From assembly GCA_964418485.1 (NCBI GenBank), contig CAYQMH010000003.1, forward strand, positions 13,696 through 77,695: a stretch of DNA of 64,000 bases. Reading direction: 5' to 3'. Every line of letters begins with the position of its first letter. Position 1 is the stretch's first letter. Under the pieces are notes generated by a model. That model was given only the letters and a program-made list of their open reading frames with translations. It searched no databases and was not told where the DNA came from. Positions 51,407-59,982 of this stretch are shown piece by piece. Source of the stretch: JAFGHJ01 sp964418485. GTDB taxonomy: Bacteria > Hydrothermota > UBA3072. The translations under genes and the position numbers were made by a program.

Positions 51407-52943
51407 AGTTCAAGGGCTAGGAGAAATTTTAAAAGCGATTAATTCTCCTGATATTGAGATTGACGAGGTTCTTGCGCTTATTATGAAAAATGTTTCCTGT
51501 CTTCTTGATGCCGAGGCCTGGTCTTTGCTACTTTTGGATAGAGAAAGAGAGGAACTCGTTTTTAAAGAAGTGGTTGGAGAAAAGAAGGCCGAATTAGAGG
51601 GGAAAAGAATGCCGATTGACAAAGGTGTTGTGGGTTGGACGGTAAAAAATAAGAAACCCGCAATTGTTACCGATCCTTACAAGGACAAAAGATTTTTCCA
51701 GAATATTGATAAACAGACAGGTTTTGTTACTAATACTATTCTTTCTGTTCCTCTGCTAAGCAAAGGGAAGATTTTGGGTATAATAGAAGCGATAAATAAA
51801 AAGGATAAGAAACCTTTCAATGAAGAAGACTTGAGTTTGGTAAGCAATTATGCGGAGCATGCGGCTATTGCTCTTGAGAATGCAAATTTGGTTCAGAATC
51901 TAAAGGCAAAGGTTGGTCAATTAACGCTTATTTTTGATATTAATAAAACTATTACTTCCATTCTTGACCTGAATAAACTTTTAAAGAAGAGTGCAGAGTT
52001 GATTCAGAAAGCATTTGATTATTATTTTGTTGGAATAGCTCTCGAGGATGGCCCCTATCTAGTACTTAAAGGGTTCTCTGCAAAAGGAAATATCAAACTG
52101 GAGAGGAAAATACGAAAGGGTAAAGGGTTAGTTGGGAGAGTAATGAGAAAACAAGAAATAGTCATTTGTCAGAATACGGAAAAAGGGAAATCGTTTACAG
52201 ATTTTAGTGATGAATTTAAGTCGGAAATGGTTATCCCTATCGAAAAAGGAGGAAAGCTAATTGGTATAACAGTTATAGGTTCTCCTGATATATACGCTTT
52301 TAATAAAGGAGAAGCTAAAATCATAAAAGAGGTTTCTTATCAGCTTGGTATAGCTATTGATAATGCAAGACTTTACGAAAAAATAAGATTGGCAACAATC
52401 ACTGATGAGCTCACCGGTTTGTATAATTCAAGGTATTGCAATGAATATTTGCCTTCGGTCGTGGCAGAATGGAATAAGACGGAGAAAAGGGGAGCTGTGA
52501 TTTTTATGGATCTGGATTATTTTAAAAATATAAATGATAATTATAACCATTTAATTGGTAGTAGGTTGTTATGTCTCGTGGGTAAAGAGATAAAGAATAA
52601 AATAAGAAATGAGCCGCATGTGGGTATCCGTTATGGGGGAGATGAATATGTTATAGTTCTGCGTAAGGTGGACTTAAAAGAGGCGATTGAATTTACTAAG
52701 GAGCTTAAAAACTCAATTTCAGGGAAAAAGTTTCGCATAAAGGAGGAAGAAAAAATAATAGAAGTTCGAATTAATGCTAGTTTTGGAATAGCATGTTATC
52801 CTACAGATAGTGAGAATTTTTATGATTTACTTCGACTTTCAGATTTGGCAATGTACTATGTTAAAGGAAGAGGCAGAAATAATATAGCTTATGTAAGTGT
52901 GGAGAAAGCGATTTCATTAATTGATGAGCCAAAAAATACTTGA
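51396..52943 (+). CDS. Double-GAF GGDEF protein, Hypr-like (possible cyclic AMP-GMP synthase)
   Basis: Two GAF domains (about residues 10-165 and 185-325) are followed by a GGDEF domain. Its active site is intact: FMDLDYFKNIND with metal Asp and guanine-binding Asn, and signature RYGGDEYVIVL. After NHLIG comes Ser (TCAG codon AGT at 52560-52562), where c-di-GMP synthases have Asp (PleD D344). The same Asp-to-Ser change marks Hypr GGDEF enzymes that make 3',3'-cGAMP. No I-site RxxD is obvious before the signature. The ATG at 51396 (GAGGAAG site) is preferred; the frame is open to 51372. It overlaps both neighbours. Confidence 0.85.
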   Translation: MENKVQGLGEILKAINSPDIEIDEVLALIMKNVSCLLDAEAWSLLLLDREREELVFKEVVGEKKAELEGKRMPIDKGVVGWTVKNKKPAIVTDPYKDKRFFQNIDKQTGFVTNTILSVPLLSKGKILGIIEAINKKDKKPFNEEDLSLVSNYAEHAAIALENANLVQNLKAKVGQLTLIFDINKTITSILDLNKLLKKSAELIQKAFDYYFVGIALEDGPYLVLKGFSAKGNIKLERKIRKGKGLVGRVMRKQEIVICQNTEKGKSFTDFSDEFKSEMVIPIEKGGKLIGITVIGSPDIYAFNKGEAKIIKEVSYQLGIAIDNARLYEKIRLATITDELTGLYNSRYCNEYLPSVVAEWNKTEKRGAVIFMDLDYFKNINDNYNHLIGSRLLCLVGKEIKNKIRNEPHVGIRYGGDEYVIVLRKVDLKEAIEFTKELKNSISGKKFRIKEEEKIIEVRINASFGIACYPTDSENFYDLLRLSDLAMYYVKGRGRNNIAYVSVEKAISLIDEPKNT

Positions 52944-54492
52944 CAGATATCCCAATCTAAAGTTCCCCGTAACCTTAGCTAAAGTTGATAATCAGTATAC
53001 TTCTCTTCAGAATAGTATACCTGCTGGTAGTTCAATTGAATTCCTTGATTTAGGAGATGCGGAAGGTATGAGAACTTACGAGAGGACACTCGTTTTCTTG
53101 CTTGATTATATTTCTAAAAAAGGAGAAGTTACGATTAAAATAGAACATTCATATGGTAATGCTATATTCGGTAGATTCTTGAAAGGGAATCTGAATTTGA
53201 AATCAGTTAAAAACCAAATGAAAGATTTAATAAGTATGAATAAACGTATTGAAAGAACGATGCTCCCGAAGTTAGAAGCCATACATTGTCTATCCGGCAG
53301 GGAAGATGATATAAATATTCTTAAAAATCTTGCAGTATCTTATATCCCAGTTTATAAAATCGATGGGTTTTCGGCTTACTTTGCCGGCCCTCTTTTGCCG
53401 AGTACTGGATTTATTTCAACTTTTGACCTGAAACCTGTAAAAGGAGGATTTTTACTAATTCTCCCGTCTAAAGAGAATCCATCCACTGTTGGAAGTGTCG
53501 AGAAAAGAAAGAAACTTTTCAATGCCTATAGAGAGGCGGAGGAAGAAGCGGAAATCTTGAAAATCTGGGGTGTGTCTCAGCTTAATCAATATATTATAAG
53601 AGGAGAAATATCGGAGATTTTGAAGATTGCAGAAGTTATCCATAGCGAAAAAATAACCGCTATTTGCAAAAAAATCATTGGAAGAAAAAAGAAAGTACGA
53701 GCTGTCTTGGTGGCTGGTCCTTCTTCTTCCGGTAAGACAACTTTTTCCAAAAGACTTGGCATTCATTTACGCTTACACGGCATCGAACCTGTTTATGTGT
53801 CACTTGACGATTACTTTCTTGAAAGAGATGAAACTCCTTATTATAAAGACGGTACACATTTTTTTGATGCTTTTTCCGCTTTGGATATTGATTTGTTCAG
53901 AAAACATATTCGTAATGTATTAAAGGGAAAGGAAGTGGAAAGGCAATGTTTTAATTTCAAAACGGGCAGGAGAGAAAAAAGCGGAGAAGTTATAAAGCTG
54001 AATGATAATAGTATGCTTATTATTGAAGGCTTGCATTGCTTTAATCCGGCATTAATGGAAAATATTACTTCAGAGACTTTTCTTATATATGTTTCTCCCT
54101 TAACCCAGGTAAATATTAATCGTGTAAATAGAATTCCGACAAGAGACCTCAGGCTTTTAAGGCGGGTTTTCAGGGATACCAGATATAGAGGTTATAACGC
54201 AGAGTATACTTTAAAAAAATGGGAATCGGTGAAAGATGGCGAAGAACAATTCGTTTTCCCTTATCAGGAAAGAGCCGATGTAATGTTTAACTCGGCACTT
54301 GTTTATGAGCTTTCGGTCTTGAAGATTTTTCTCGGGACACCTTTAAGATGTGTTCCTACCAGTTCTCCTTATTATTGTGAGGCGCTCAGGCTTTTAAATT
54401 TTCTGGATCATTTTCTTAATATTTCGGAAAAAGAAATACCACAAACTTCTATACTGAGGGAATTTATAGGAGGAAGTGCCTTTTTTTACTAA
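52924..54492 (+). CDS. Uridine kinase-like nucleoside kinase with N-terminal TGS/ThrRS-like region
   Basis: A protein of about 522 residues. The first 220 residues resemble the TGS and second additional domain of threonyl-tRNA synthetase, as in a known class of bacterial uridine kinase-like proteins (GMRTYERTLVFLL; VTIKIEHSYGNAIFG). The kinase part has Walker A VAGPSSSGKTTFSKRLG (Lys at about 271), YVSLDDYFLERDETP and LIIEGLHCFNPAL, matching uridine kinase/phosphoribulokinase. It probably phosphorylates a nucleoside in pyrimidine salvage, fitting its place at the end of the pyr operon. The ATG at 52924 is preferred over the TTG at 52921. Confidence 0.88.
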   Translation: MSQKILDRYPNLKFPVTLAKVDNQYTSLQNSIPAGSSIEFLDLGDAEGMRTYERTLVFLLDYISKKGEVTIKIEHSYGNAIFGRFLKGNLNLKSVKNQMKDLISMNKRIERTMLPKLEAIHCLSGREDDINILKNLAVSYIPVYKIDGFSAYFAGPLLPSTGFISTFDLKPVKGGFLLILPSKENPSTVGSVEKRKKLFNAYREAEEEAEILKIWGVSQLNQYIIRGEISEILKIAEVIHSEKITAICKKIIGRKKKVRAVLVAGPSSSGKTTFSKRLGIHLRLHGIEPVYVSLDDYFLERDETPYYKDGTHFFDAFSALDIDLFRKHIRNVLKGKEVERQCFNFKTGRREKSGEVIKLNDNSMLIIEGLHCFNPALMENITSETFLIYVSPLTQVNINRVNRIPTRDLRLLRRVFRDTRYRGYNAEYTLKKWESVKDGEEQFVFPYQERADVMFNSALVYELSVLKIFLGTPLRCVPTSSPYYCEALRLLNFLDHFLNISEKEIPQTSILREFIGGSAFFY

Positions 54493-54516
54493 AAGCGGCC
54501 TCCCCGGCCCTGTAAG

Positions 54517-56016
54517 TTATCTGTTTGCATTTCTGAATCTTAGGGAAAGTAATGTATCATTTTCCTTAACTGTAATCTTTACATTGTGTTGATTAAGAAT
54601 TAATCTGATAAGAGGTATATCTAAATATTTTATATCTGAGTTTCCTGTTAACGGATTATCAAATTGAAAGATAGACACGTTCTCCAGAGCCGAGAAATCA
54701 TCTATTAAAGACTTAAAACCTCTAAAATTAAGATATATATACCTATTTTTTTTCTCTAATTCGACCCATGCATCTTTCATTTTTTCCTTCATGCCAATTG
54801 TAAATAACTGCTTAAGTGATTTAATTAACCACTTATAATTACCAAAGATAAAGATTTTTTTTTCTTTAATATTTAACTGGAAAGAAACGTTGTTTAAATC
54901 CGAAATTATTTTATTTAAAACTGATTTAAGGTCTATTTTTTCGTTAACTTTAATGGTTTCTTCTGTCACTATTTCAGCAATATCCAGAAGCTTTTCTACC
55001 ATGTCTTTCATTTCCAAGGATGAATTATAAATTGCTTCTGCCATCTCTTTAGCATCTTTCTGAAGGTCTTTCTTGTCTTTTAAAATATACGATATGCCCA
55101 GAATGGGGGTGAGCGGCGTTCGGAGGCGATGCGATAAGCCGGATACGAAATTGGCATTAACTTCCTGCAGATATTTTAACCTGTCAAGTTCTACCCTTTC
55201 TGTGATGTCATTAATCTGTATAATTAAATATTCTTTTTCTATGCCGGAAGAACTTATTTCCTTGGCTTTAGACAATTCGAAGTTTAAATGTGACTCCTTA
55301 CCGTTTGTACGAATAACAGCTGCAAAATGACCTCTGTTTTTAATAACTTCGATGTTATCTAAGATCTCCTTGTAAGGTAAAACTTCTTTCAGATATTTCC
55401 CATCAGTGCCTTTTATATGGAGCATCTTTTCTGCTGTCGGGTTAGTTTTTGTGATGATGCCTGTATCATCTAAAATTATTATACCTCCAGGTAAAGAGTT
55501 TATAATGGAATTCAAAAATTCTTCTGATTTCGAAAGCCTTTCGCTAAGAAGAGTCATCTTAAGTTCGGAAGAAACCTGAGCTGCCAGTTGTTCTATTATT
55601 TCTTTGCTCCTTTCGTTGTAGTCTCCGCCGCGACTATTAATCACTTCGATTACACCAATGGTCTCTCCGTCTATAATGAGTGGTGCCGCAAGCAGAGATT
55701 CTGTACTAAAGCCCGTTTGCTTATCAAATTTATCCGCATATCCGGAGCTTTTTGGTCTGTTAACCACAAAAGACTTTCCTTCTCTGGCAGTTCTCCCGGC
55801 TATTCCTTCTCCGATTTTTATTCTTTTCCCCTGTAGATTCTTGGCTTCAGGACCGTTGACAATCTTGAAAACAAGTTCATCTGTGTCATGATCGACGAGA
55901 AATAAAGTCGCAGCTTCACTTTGAAGTACTTCCTGCGAAAGATCGAGAATCCCTCTCAAGAGTTCATTAAGATTCTCGCTCTCAGTTATCTTTCCCCACT
56001 TCTTCTCTAATTGCAT
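54517..56016 (-). CDS. GAF-PAS histidine-kinase-like protein with eroded ATPase domain
   Basis: A protein of 499 residues: GAF (about residues 10-155), PAS (about 165-275), then a HisKA helix with intact His296 (SGLSHRLRTPLTPILGIS). The following 150 residues occupy the place of the HATPase domain but lack the N box, the DxGxG box and the GxGLGL box. It probably cannot bind ATP itself. It could be a phosphotransfer or sensory partner of the complete kinase two genes upstream. It overlaps the receiver gene by 35 bases. It converges on the uridine-kinase-like gene with 24 bases between. Confidence 0.85.
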   Translation of the reverse strand: MQLEKKWGKITESENLNELLRGILDLSQEVLQSEAATLFLVDHDTDELVFKIVNGPEAKNLQGKRIKIGEGIAGRTAREGKSFVVNRPKSSGYADKFDKQTGFSTESLLAAPLIIDGETIGVIEVINSRGGDYNERSKEIIEQLAAQVSSELKMTLLSERLSKSEEFLNSIINSLPGGIIILDDTGIITKTNPTAEKMLHIKGTDGKYLKEVLPYKEILDNIEVIKNRGHFAAVIRTNGKESHLNFELSKAKEISSSGIEKEYLIIQINDITERVELDRLKYLQEVNANFVSGLSHRLRTPLTPILGISYILKDKKDLQKDAKEMAEAIYNSSLEMKDMVEKLLDIAEIVTEETIKVNEKIDLKSVLNKIISDLNNVSFQLNIKEKKIFIFGNYKWLIKSLKQLFTIGMKEKMKDAWVELEKKNRYIYLNFRGFKSLIDDFSALENVSIFQFDNPLTGNSDIKYLDIPLIRLILNQHNVKITVKENDTLLSLRFRNANR

Positions 56017-56380
56017 TTTTTTCCAATAAGTGTACTACTTTATCCCACAGAAGCTCTAAATCCGGAGGTTTTGTTATAAACTCGACATCTAATTTGCCTT
56101 TAGCAATAATTTCTACATCTTCTCTTAAATGTTCATATGCTGTACAAATAATTACAGGAAACTTATAACCTCTTTCGATTAAATTCTGGAGAACTTCTAA
56201 TCCATGTTTTCCTCCCATTTTAATGTCGAGTACAACAAGGTGATAATTGTTTTTACTGAGTTTCTTGGTTACTTCAAACCCATTATCCGCTGTGTCGACC
56301 TCGAAACCTTTAAGTTTAAAAAACTCTTTAAATAAATATAAAATGGAAGGAACATCATCAGCTACCAATACTTTAGCCAT
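55982..56380 (-). CDS. Single-domain response regulator (receiver only)
   Basis: A protein of about 132 residues, a CheY-like receiver: KVLVADDVPSILYLF (acidic pair), phospho-acceptor Asp in LVVLDIKMGGKHGLEVL, Thr in VIICTAYEH and Lys in FITKPPDLELL. No output domain. The start at 56380 has an AAAAGGAGG site; the frame is open to 56407 inside the kinase gene. Lying between a full histidine kinase and a kinase-like protein with a phospho-acceptor His, it is well placed to shuttle phosphate in a relay. Confidence 0.92.
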   Translation of the reverse strand: MAKVLVADDVPSILYLFKEFFKLKGFEVDTADNGFEVTKKLSKNNYHLVVLDIKMGGKHGLEVLQNLIERGYKFPVIICTAYEHLREDVEIIAKGKLDVEFITKPPDLELLWDKVVHLLEKNAIREEVGKDN

Positions 56381-57953
56381 TTTTTCCTCCTTTTTTTGGT
56401 AGTTCAATTGTAAATTCTGTTCCTACGCCTTCTTTACTATCAACAAAAATTCTCCCTTTATGCGCAGAAACAATTCTCTGGACGATTGAGAGCCCCAGAC
56501 CTGTTCCATTTTTCTTGTTGGTTACAAAAGGCTCGAAAATTTCATCTCTTTTAGATTCAGGAATACCTAAGCCATTATCTGTTACCTTTGTTATTATATT
56601 ACCGTTTTTCTCGCTCAAATTGATATCTATTTGTCCGCCTTCGTTTAATGCGTCACACGCATTGTTGATTAGATTATCGAAAACTCTCCTGAGTTTATCT
56701 TTGTCTGCTTTAATTTCATAATTTCTTCTATCGTGTTTAAATTTGATTTTAGCTTTCTTCTCTTTTATATTTTTAGACCTTTTGAAATCCCTCGCAACTT
56801 CACTCAGAAAAGCCGCATAATCGAATTCTTCAGAATTTAACTCCTGGTCCTTTGAGAAATCGAGCATATCTCCTATTAATTCATTTATTCTATCTGTATT
56901 ATTTAAAATTTCTTTTCCATATTTCTTCCCCTTCTCATCTTTAGAAGACAGTATAAGTAACTGAGCTAAACCGCTAACAGCACCGAGTGGATTTCTTAAA
57001 TCGTGTGCTATTTGAAGGGTTAATTTGCCCAATCGGTTTATCCTTTCTGATCTCTCCATCTCTTTTTCCATTCTCTTTCTTTCGGTTATGTCGTTGAATA
57101 TAACTATTGCACCTTGTTTGCCTTTACTTTCATTCTTGAAGTAAGCAAGGTTGATTCCCCAGTATCTGCCTTTATTCATTTTTACAAGATTCCTGTTTTC
57201 CCCTGGATTTCCAAACTCTTTAACACATTCTTTCAAAATCGGAATGATATTATCATCTGTTTTTACAAGTTCCTGTGCTTTAGGATTTATCAAACGTATA
57301 ATAGCTTCCCCATACACGTCTTCAAAGACCGCAATTCCGGTGTTTATAGAGTTGATGACTCCCCTATAAAAATGTTGGATATCTCTTTTCTCGCGTTCCT
57401 CACTTTCTTTGACCGTTTCAATCCTTTCCCTCATAATTTTGTTCCATAAACTGCTGATGAAAGCGGTCAAAAGCAAGAAAACGAGCTTTAATAGGAAAAC
57501 CGGATCTTGAATGTTGAAACTTTCCCTTTGCTGAGTTAGCCATATGTAGATGCCGGCGCTTGCGATTGTAATTGCTAACGATGCACCTATACCCGATGAA
57601 ATCGAAGCCATCATTATGGTGAGGAAATAAAAAATATAATAATCTGAACTTATGCTTCCGGTGAAATAAAAAACAGTAGAGACGACTACAATATCAAAAA
57701 GAAATAAAGAAAATAAGATCAACTGCTTATTTAAAAGCGATGGTTTCCATATTCGTAGAGTTATATTAAGAGCAAAATATAGAGAAGCTATTACATAAAC
57801 GATGCCAATTCTGGTAACTTCTTCCGTAGCATAACCTGCAATTAAGATTACGGAAAGCAAAACAAGCCACCTGAATACTAAAAAAACATCTAAATCACTG
57901 GACTTCTTTAATTTTATCATCATATTTAAATTACTATAAAAGAAACATTCCAA
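56373..57953 (-). CDS. Membrane sensor histidine kinase with PAS domain
   Basis: A protein of up to 526 residues. Five or six membrane spans (about residues 22-175) form an MASE-like sensor; a PAS domain follows (about 195-300). The kinase core has the H box IAHDLRNPLGAVSGLAQLL, N box FDNLINNACDAL, G1 TDNGLGIPESK, F box EPFVTNKK and G2 GTGLGLSIVQRI, all intact. An in-frame ATG at 57923, downstream of a weak TATAGT box, is an alternative start. It is divergent from the NtrC-type regulator, 140 bases away, and followed by a receiver and a kinase-like gene. Confidence 0.94.
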   Translation of the reverse strand: MECFFYSNLNMMIKLKKSSDLDVFLVFRWLVLLSVILIAGYATEEVTRIGIVYVIASLYFALNITLRIWKPSLLNKQLILFSLFLFDIVVVSTVFYFTGSISSDYYIFYFLTIMMASISSGIGASLAITIASAGIYIWLTQQRESFNIQDPVFLLKLVFLLLTAFISSLWNKIMRERIETVKESEEREKRDIQHFYRGVINSINTGIAVFEDVYGEAIIRLINPKAQELVKTDDNIIPILKECVKEFGNPGENRNLVKMNKGRYWGINLAYFKNESKGKQGAIVIFNDITERKRMEKEMERSERINRLGKLTLQIAHDLRNPLGAVSGLAQLLILSSKDEKGKKYGKEILNNTDRINELIGDMLDFSKDQELNSEEFDYAAFLSEVARDFKRSKNIKEKKAKIKFKHDRRNYEIKADKDKLRRVFDNLINNACDALNEGGQIDINLSEKNGNIITKVTDNGLGIPESKRDEIFEPFVTNKKNGTGLGLSIVQRIVSAHKGRIFVDSKEGVGTEFTIELPKKGGKNG

Positions 57954-58038
57954 TCATTAAGATATTGATTGTCAGTCACATGGATGTGTAAATATATCTT
58001 TATATATCGCAACTAGAATGAACAAGTGTAGAATATAC

Positions 58039-58066
58039 TTGACAAAATATCTATTAAATATATATT
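58039..58066 (+). promoter_or_regulatory. Promoter of the NtrC-like regulator
   Basis: TTGACA (58039-58044), 16-base spacer, TATATT (58061-58066), followed by RBS AGGAGG at 58100-58105. Confidence 0.7.
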
Positions 58067-58109
58067 GATTCAAGGTGTCGAAATGCTTTGAGGTATGTTA
58101 GGAGGTATT

Positions 58110-59483
58110 ATGGCTAATAAAGTACTTATTGTGGATGACGATGAGAAGCTTTTAAAGGTATTGAGTGAGGCGTTAGAGAAAGAAGATTTCATTGTGTCGA
58201 CGGCCACAACAGCAGAAGAAGGACTGGAGAGATTCAAGGAAATTGATTTTGACGCGGTGCTGGTCGATCTTGTTCTCCCGGATATGGACGGGATAGAATT
58301 GCTCAAAACAATAAGAAATATCGATTCTGATTTTCCTGTAATAATGATAACAGGGCACGCTTCCATCGATCTTGCTGTAAAGGCAATGCGTATGGGGGCT
58401 TTTTATTTCATCGAGAAGCCCGCTTCTACAAAAGCTATATTAGAAATACTTAAAAGAGCTATAGAACAGAAAGAGCTAATATTGAGCTATCAGTCTTTGA
58501 AACGGACAGCCGAGGAGAAATTTCGTTTTTCTGGCATAATAGGAAAAAGCAAGCAAATGCAAGAAATTTTTGATTTAATCGAGCGTGTAGCTTCCGCAGA
58601 AGCGACGGTACTAATACAGGGAGAGTCGGGTACCGGCAAAGAATTAGTCGCAAAAGCTATACATTTTAACTCTCCGAGGAAAGAAAATCGATTTGTTGCT
58701 ATAAACTGTAGTGCTCTGCCCGAATCTTTGCTGGAAAGCGAGTTATTCGGATACGAGAGGGGAGCCTTCACTGGAGCTAATAAGAAAAAGAAAGGGCTTT
58801 TCGAAATTGCCCACAAAGGCACGATTTTCCTTGACGAGATCGTTGAAACTTCGCCCGCGTTTCAGTCAAAACTTCTACGGGTATTAGAGGACAGGACTTT
58901 CTACCCGGTAGGGTCTACAGAGGAAAGAAGAGCTGATACAAGAATTCTTGCAGCCACAAATAAAAATATCGAAGATACAGTAGCAGAAGGAAAATTCAGA
59001 AAAGATCTATATTATCGTCTCAATGTGGTCAAAGTATCTTTGCCTCCTTTGCGGGATAGAAAAATCGATATTCCATTGCTTACTCAGAATTTCTTGAAAA
59101 CTTATGCTGATAAAAACCGTAAGAATATTGTGGGAGTTTCCGATGAGGCGATGGAGGTATTGATGCGTTACTCCTGGCCGGGCAATGTCCGGGAGCTTGA
59201 AAATGCTATTGAAAGAGCAGTGATTCTATGTCAGGAGCAAACTATACTTGCGGAACATTTACCTGAGAGAACAAGTAGAAGCGAAGAACTTGAACCTTCC
59301 AATATTCTTGAATACGAAGCGGCAAAAGATTCTTTCGAGAAAAAATACCTCAGGAACTTATTGAAGCAGACAGAGGGAAATGTTACAGACGCAGCCAGAA
59401 TCGCCCAGATGACCAGGCAGAATATTTATCTTAAATTAAAGAGGTATGAGATCAATCCCAAGATTTATTATCCCAGAGAATAA
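58110..59483 (+). CDS. NtrC-family sigma-54-dependent response regulator
   Basis: A protein of 457 residues. The receiver (VLIVDDDEKLLKVL; Asp in AVLVDLVLPDMDG; Lys in EKPAS) is followed by an AAA+ domain with Walker A GESGTGKELVAKAIH, the sigma-54-contacting loop ERGAFTGANKKKKG, Walker B GTIFLDEIVE and sensor RADTRILAATNK. A Fis-type helix-turn-helix follows (NVTDAARIAQMTRQNIYLKLK). It would activate sigma-54 promoters on phosphorylation, probably by the divergent kinase. I found no clear -24/-12 element here, so its targets are likely elsewhere. The start at 58110 follows GGAGG. Confidence 0.96.
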   Translation: MANKVLIVDDDEKLLKVLSEALEKEDFIVSTATTAEEGLERFKEIDFDAVLVDLVLPDMDGIELLKTIRNIDSDFPVIMITGHASIDLAVKAMRMGAFYFIEKPASTKAILEILKRAIEQKELILSYQSLKRTAEEKFRFSGIIGKSKQMQEIFDLIERVASAEATVLIQGESGTGKELVAKAIHFNSPRKENRFVAINCSALPESLLESELFGYERGAFTGANKKKKGLFEIAHKGTIFLDEIVETSPAFQSKLLRVLEDRTFYPVGSTEERRADTRILAATNKNIEDTVAEGKFRKDLYYRLNVVKVSLPPLRDRKIDIPLLTQNFLKTYADKNRKNIVGVSDEAMEVLMRYSWPGNVRELENAIERAVILCQEQTILAEHLPERTSRSEELEPSNILEYEAAKDSFEKKYLRNLLKQTEGNVTDAARIAQMTRQNIYLKLKRYEINPKIYYPRE

Positions 59484-59493
59484 AGGAGGTATA

Positions 59494-59976
59494 ATGAAGA
59501 AGATATTTTACATAGTATTCCTTGTTTTATTAATTAAATGTGCTTCTCCTGGAGATATTAATATGTTATCCGCAGAGGCAACCGGTACATCACGCGATTA
59601 TCAACTTGCCATAGAAAAGGCAAAGATGGATGCAAGACTCGAAATGACTCAGCAGCTTAACGCGTACGTTCAGGCATTGATAAAAAAATTCGATGAAGAA
59701 GTTGGCTTAACTGAAGACTCAGAACTTCTCGGCTTGTATTCCAAAACCGCTAAAATAGTTGTTGATCAATCGCTGGTGGGCTCTCATATTAAGAAAAAAG
59801 ACGTAAAACAGGAAGGCAATATCTACAAAGCTTATGTTGTGATGGAAGCGCCTCTTGGTCAGGCAAAAAAGCGACTGCTGGAGCAGATAAAAGCCAGCGA
59901 TGCTCTTTATGGAAGATTCGCGGATTCTGAATCTTTTAAGGAACTCGAAGAAGAAGTAGAGAAAGAAGCAGAATAG
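59494..59976 (+). CDS. Small lipoprotein, LPP20-like
   Basis: A protein of 160 residues. ATG at 59494 with AAAGGAGG gives a lipoprotein signal (KIFYIVFLVLLIKCASPG; lipobox LIKC). The mature part has AEATGTSRDYQLAIEKAKMDARLEMTQQL and a predicted helix-strand pattern (KVYKAYVVMEAPLGQAK-like) as in LPP20/LpoB-type periplasmic domains. Function is unknown; it is co-transcribed with the NtrC-like regulator (10 bases apart) and so may relate to its signal or output. Confidence 0.8.
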   Translation: MKKIFYIVFLVLLIKCASPGDINMLSAEATGTSRDYQLAIEKAKMDARLEMTQQLNAYVQALIKKFDEEVGLTEDSELLGLYSKTAKIVVDQSLVGSHIKKKDVKQEGNIYKAYVVMEAPLGQAKKRLLEQIKASDALYGRFADSESFKELEEEVEKEAE

Positions 59977-59982
59977 AACGCA

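Noticed and set aside
57954..58094. Sigma-54 promoter in the divergent region by the NtrC-like gene
   Set aside because: No TGGCAC-N5-TTGC element; TTGGAATGTTTC is too poor a match.
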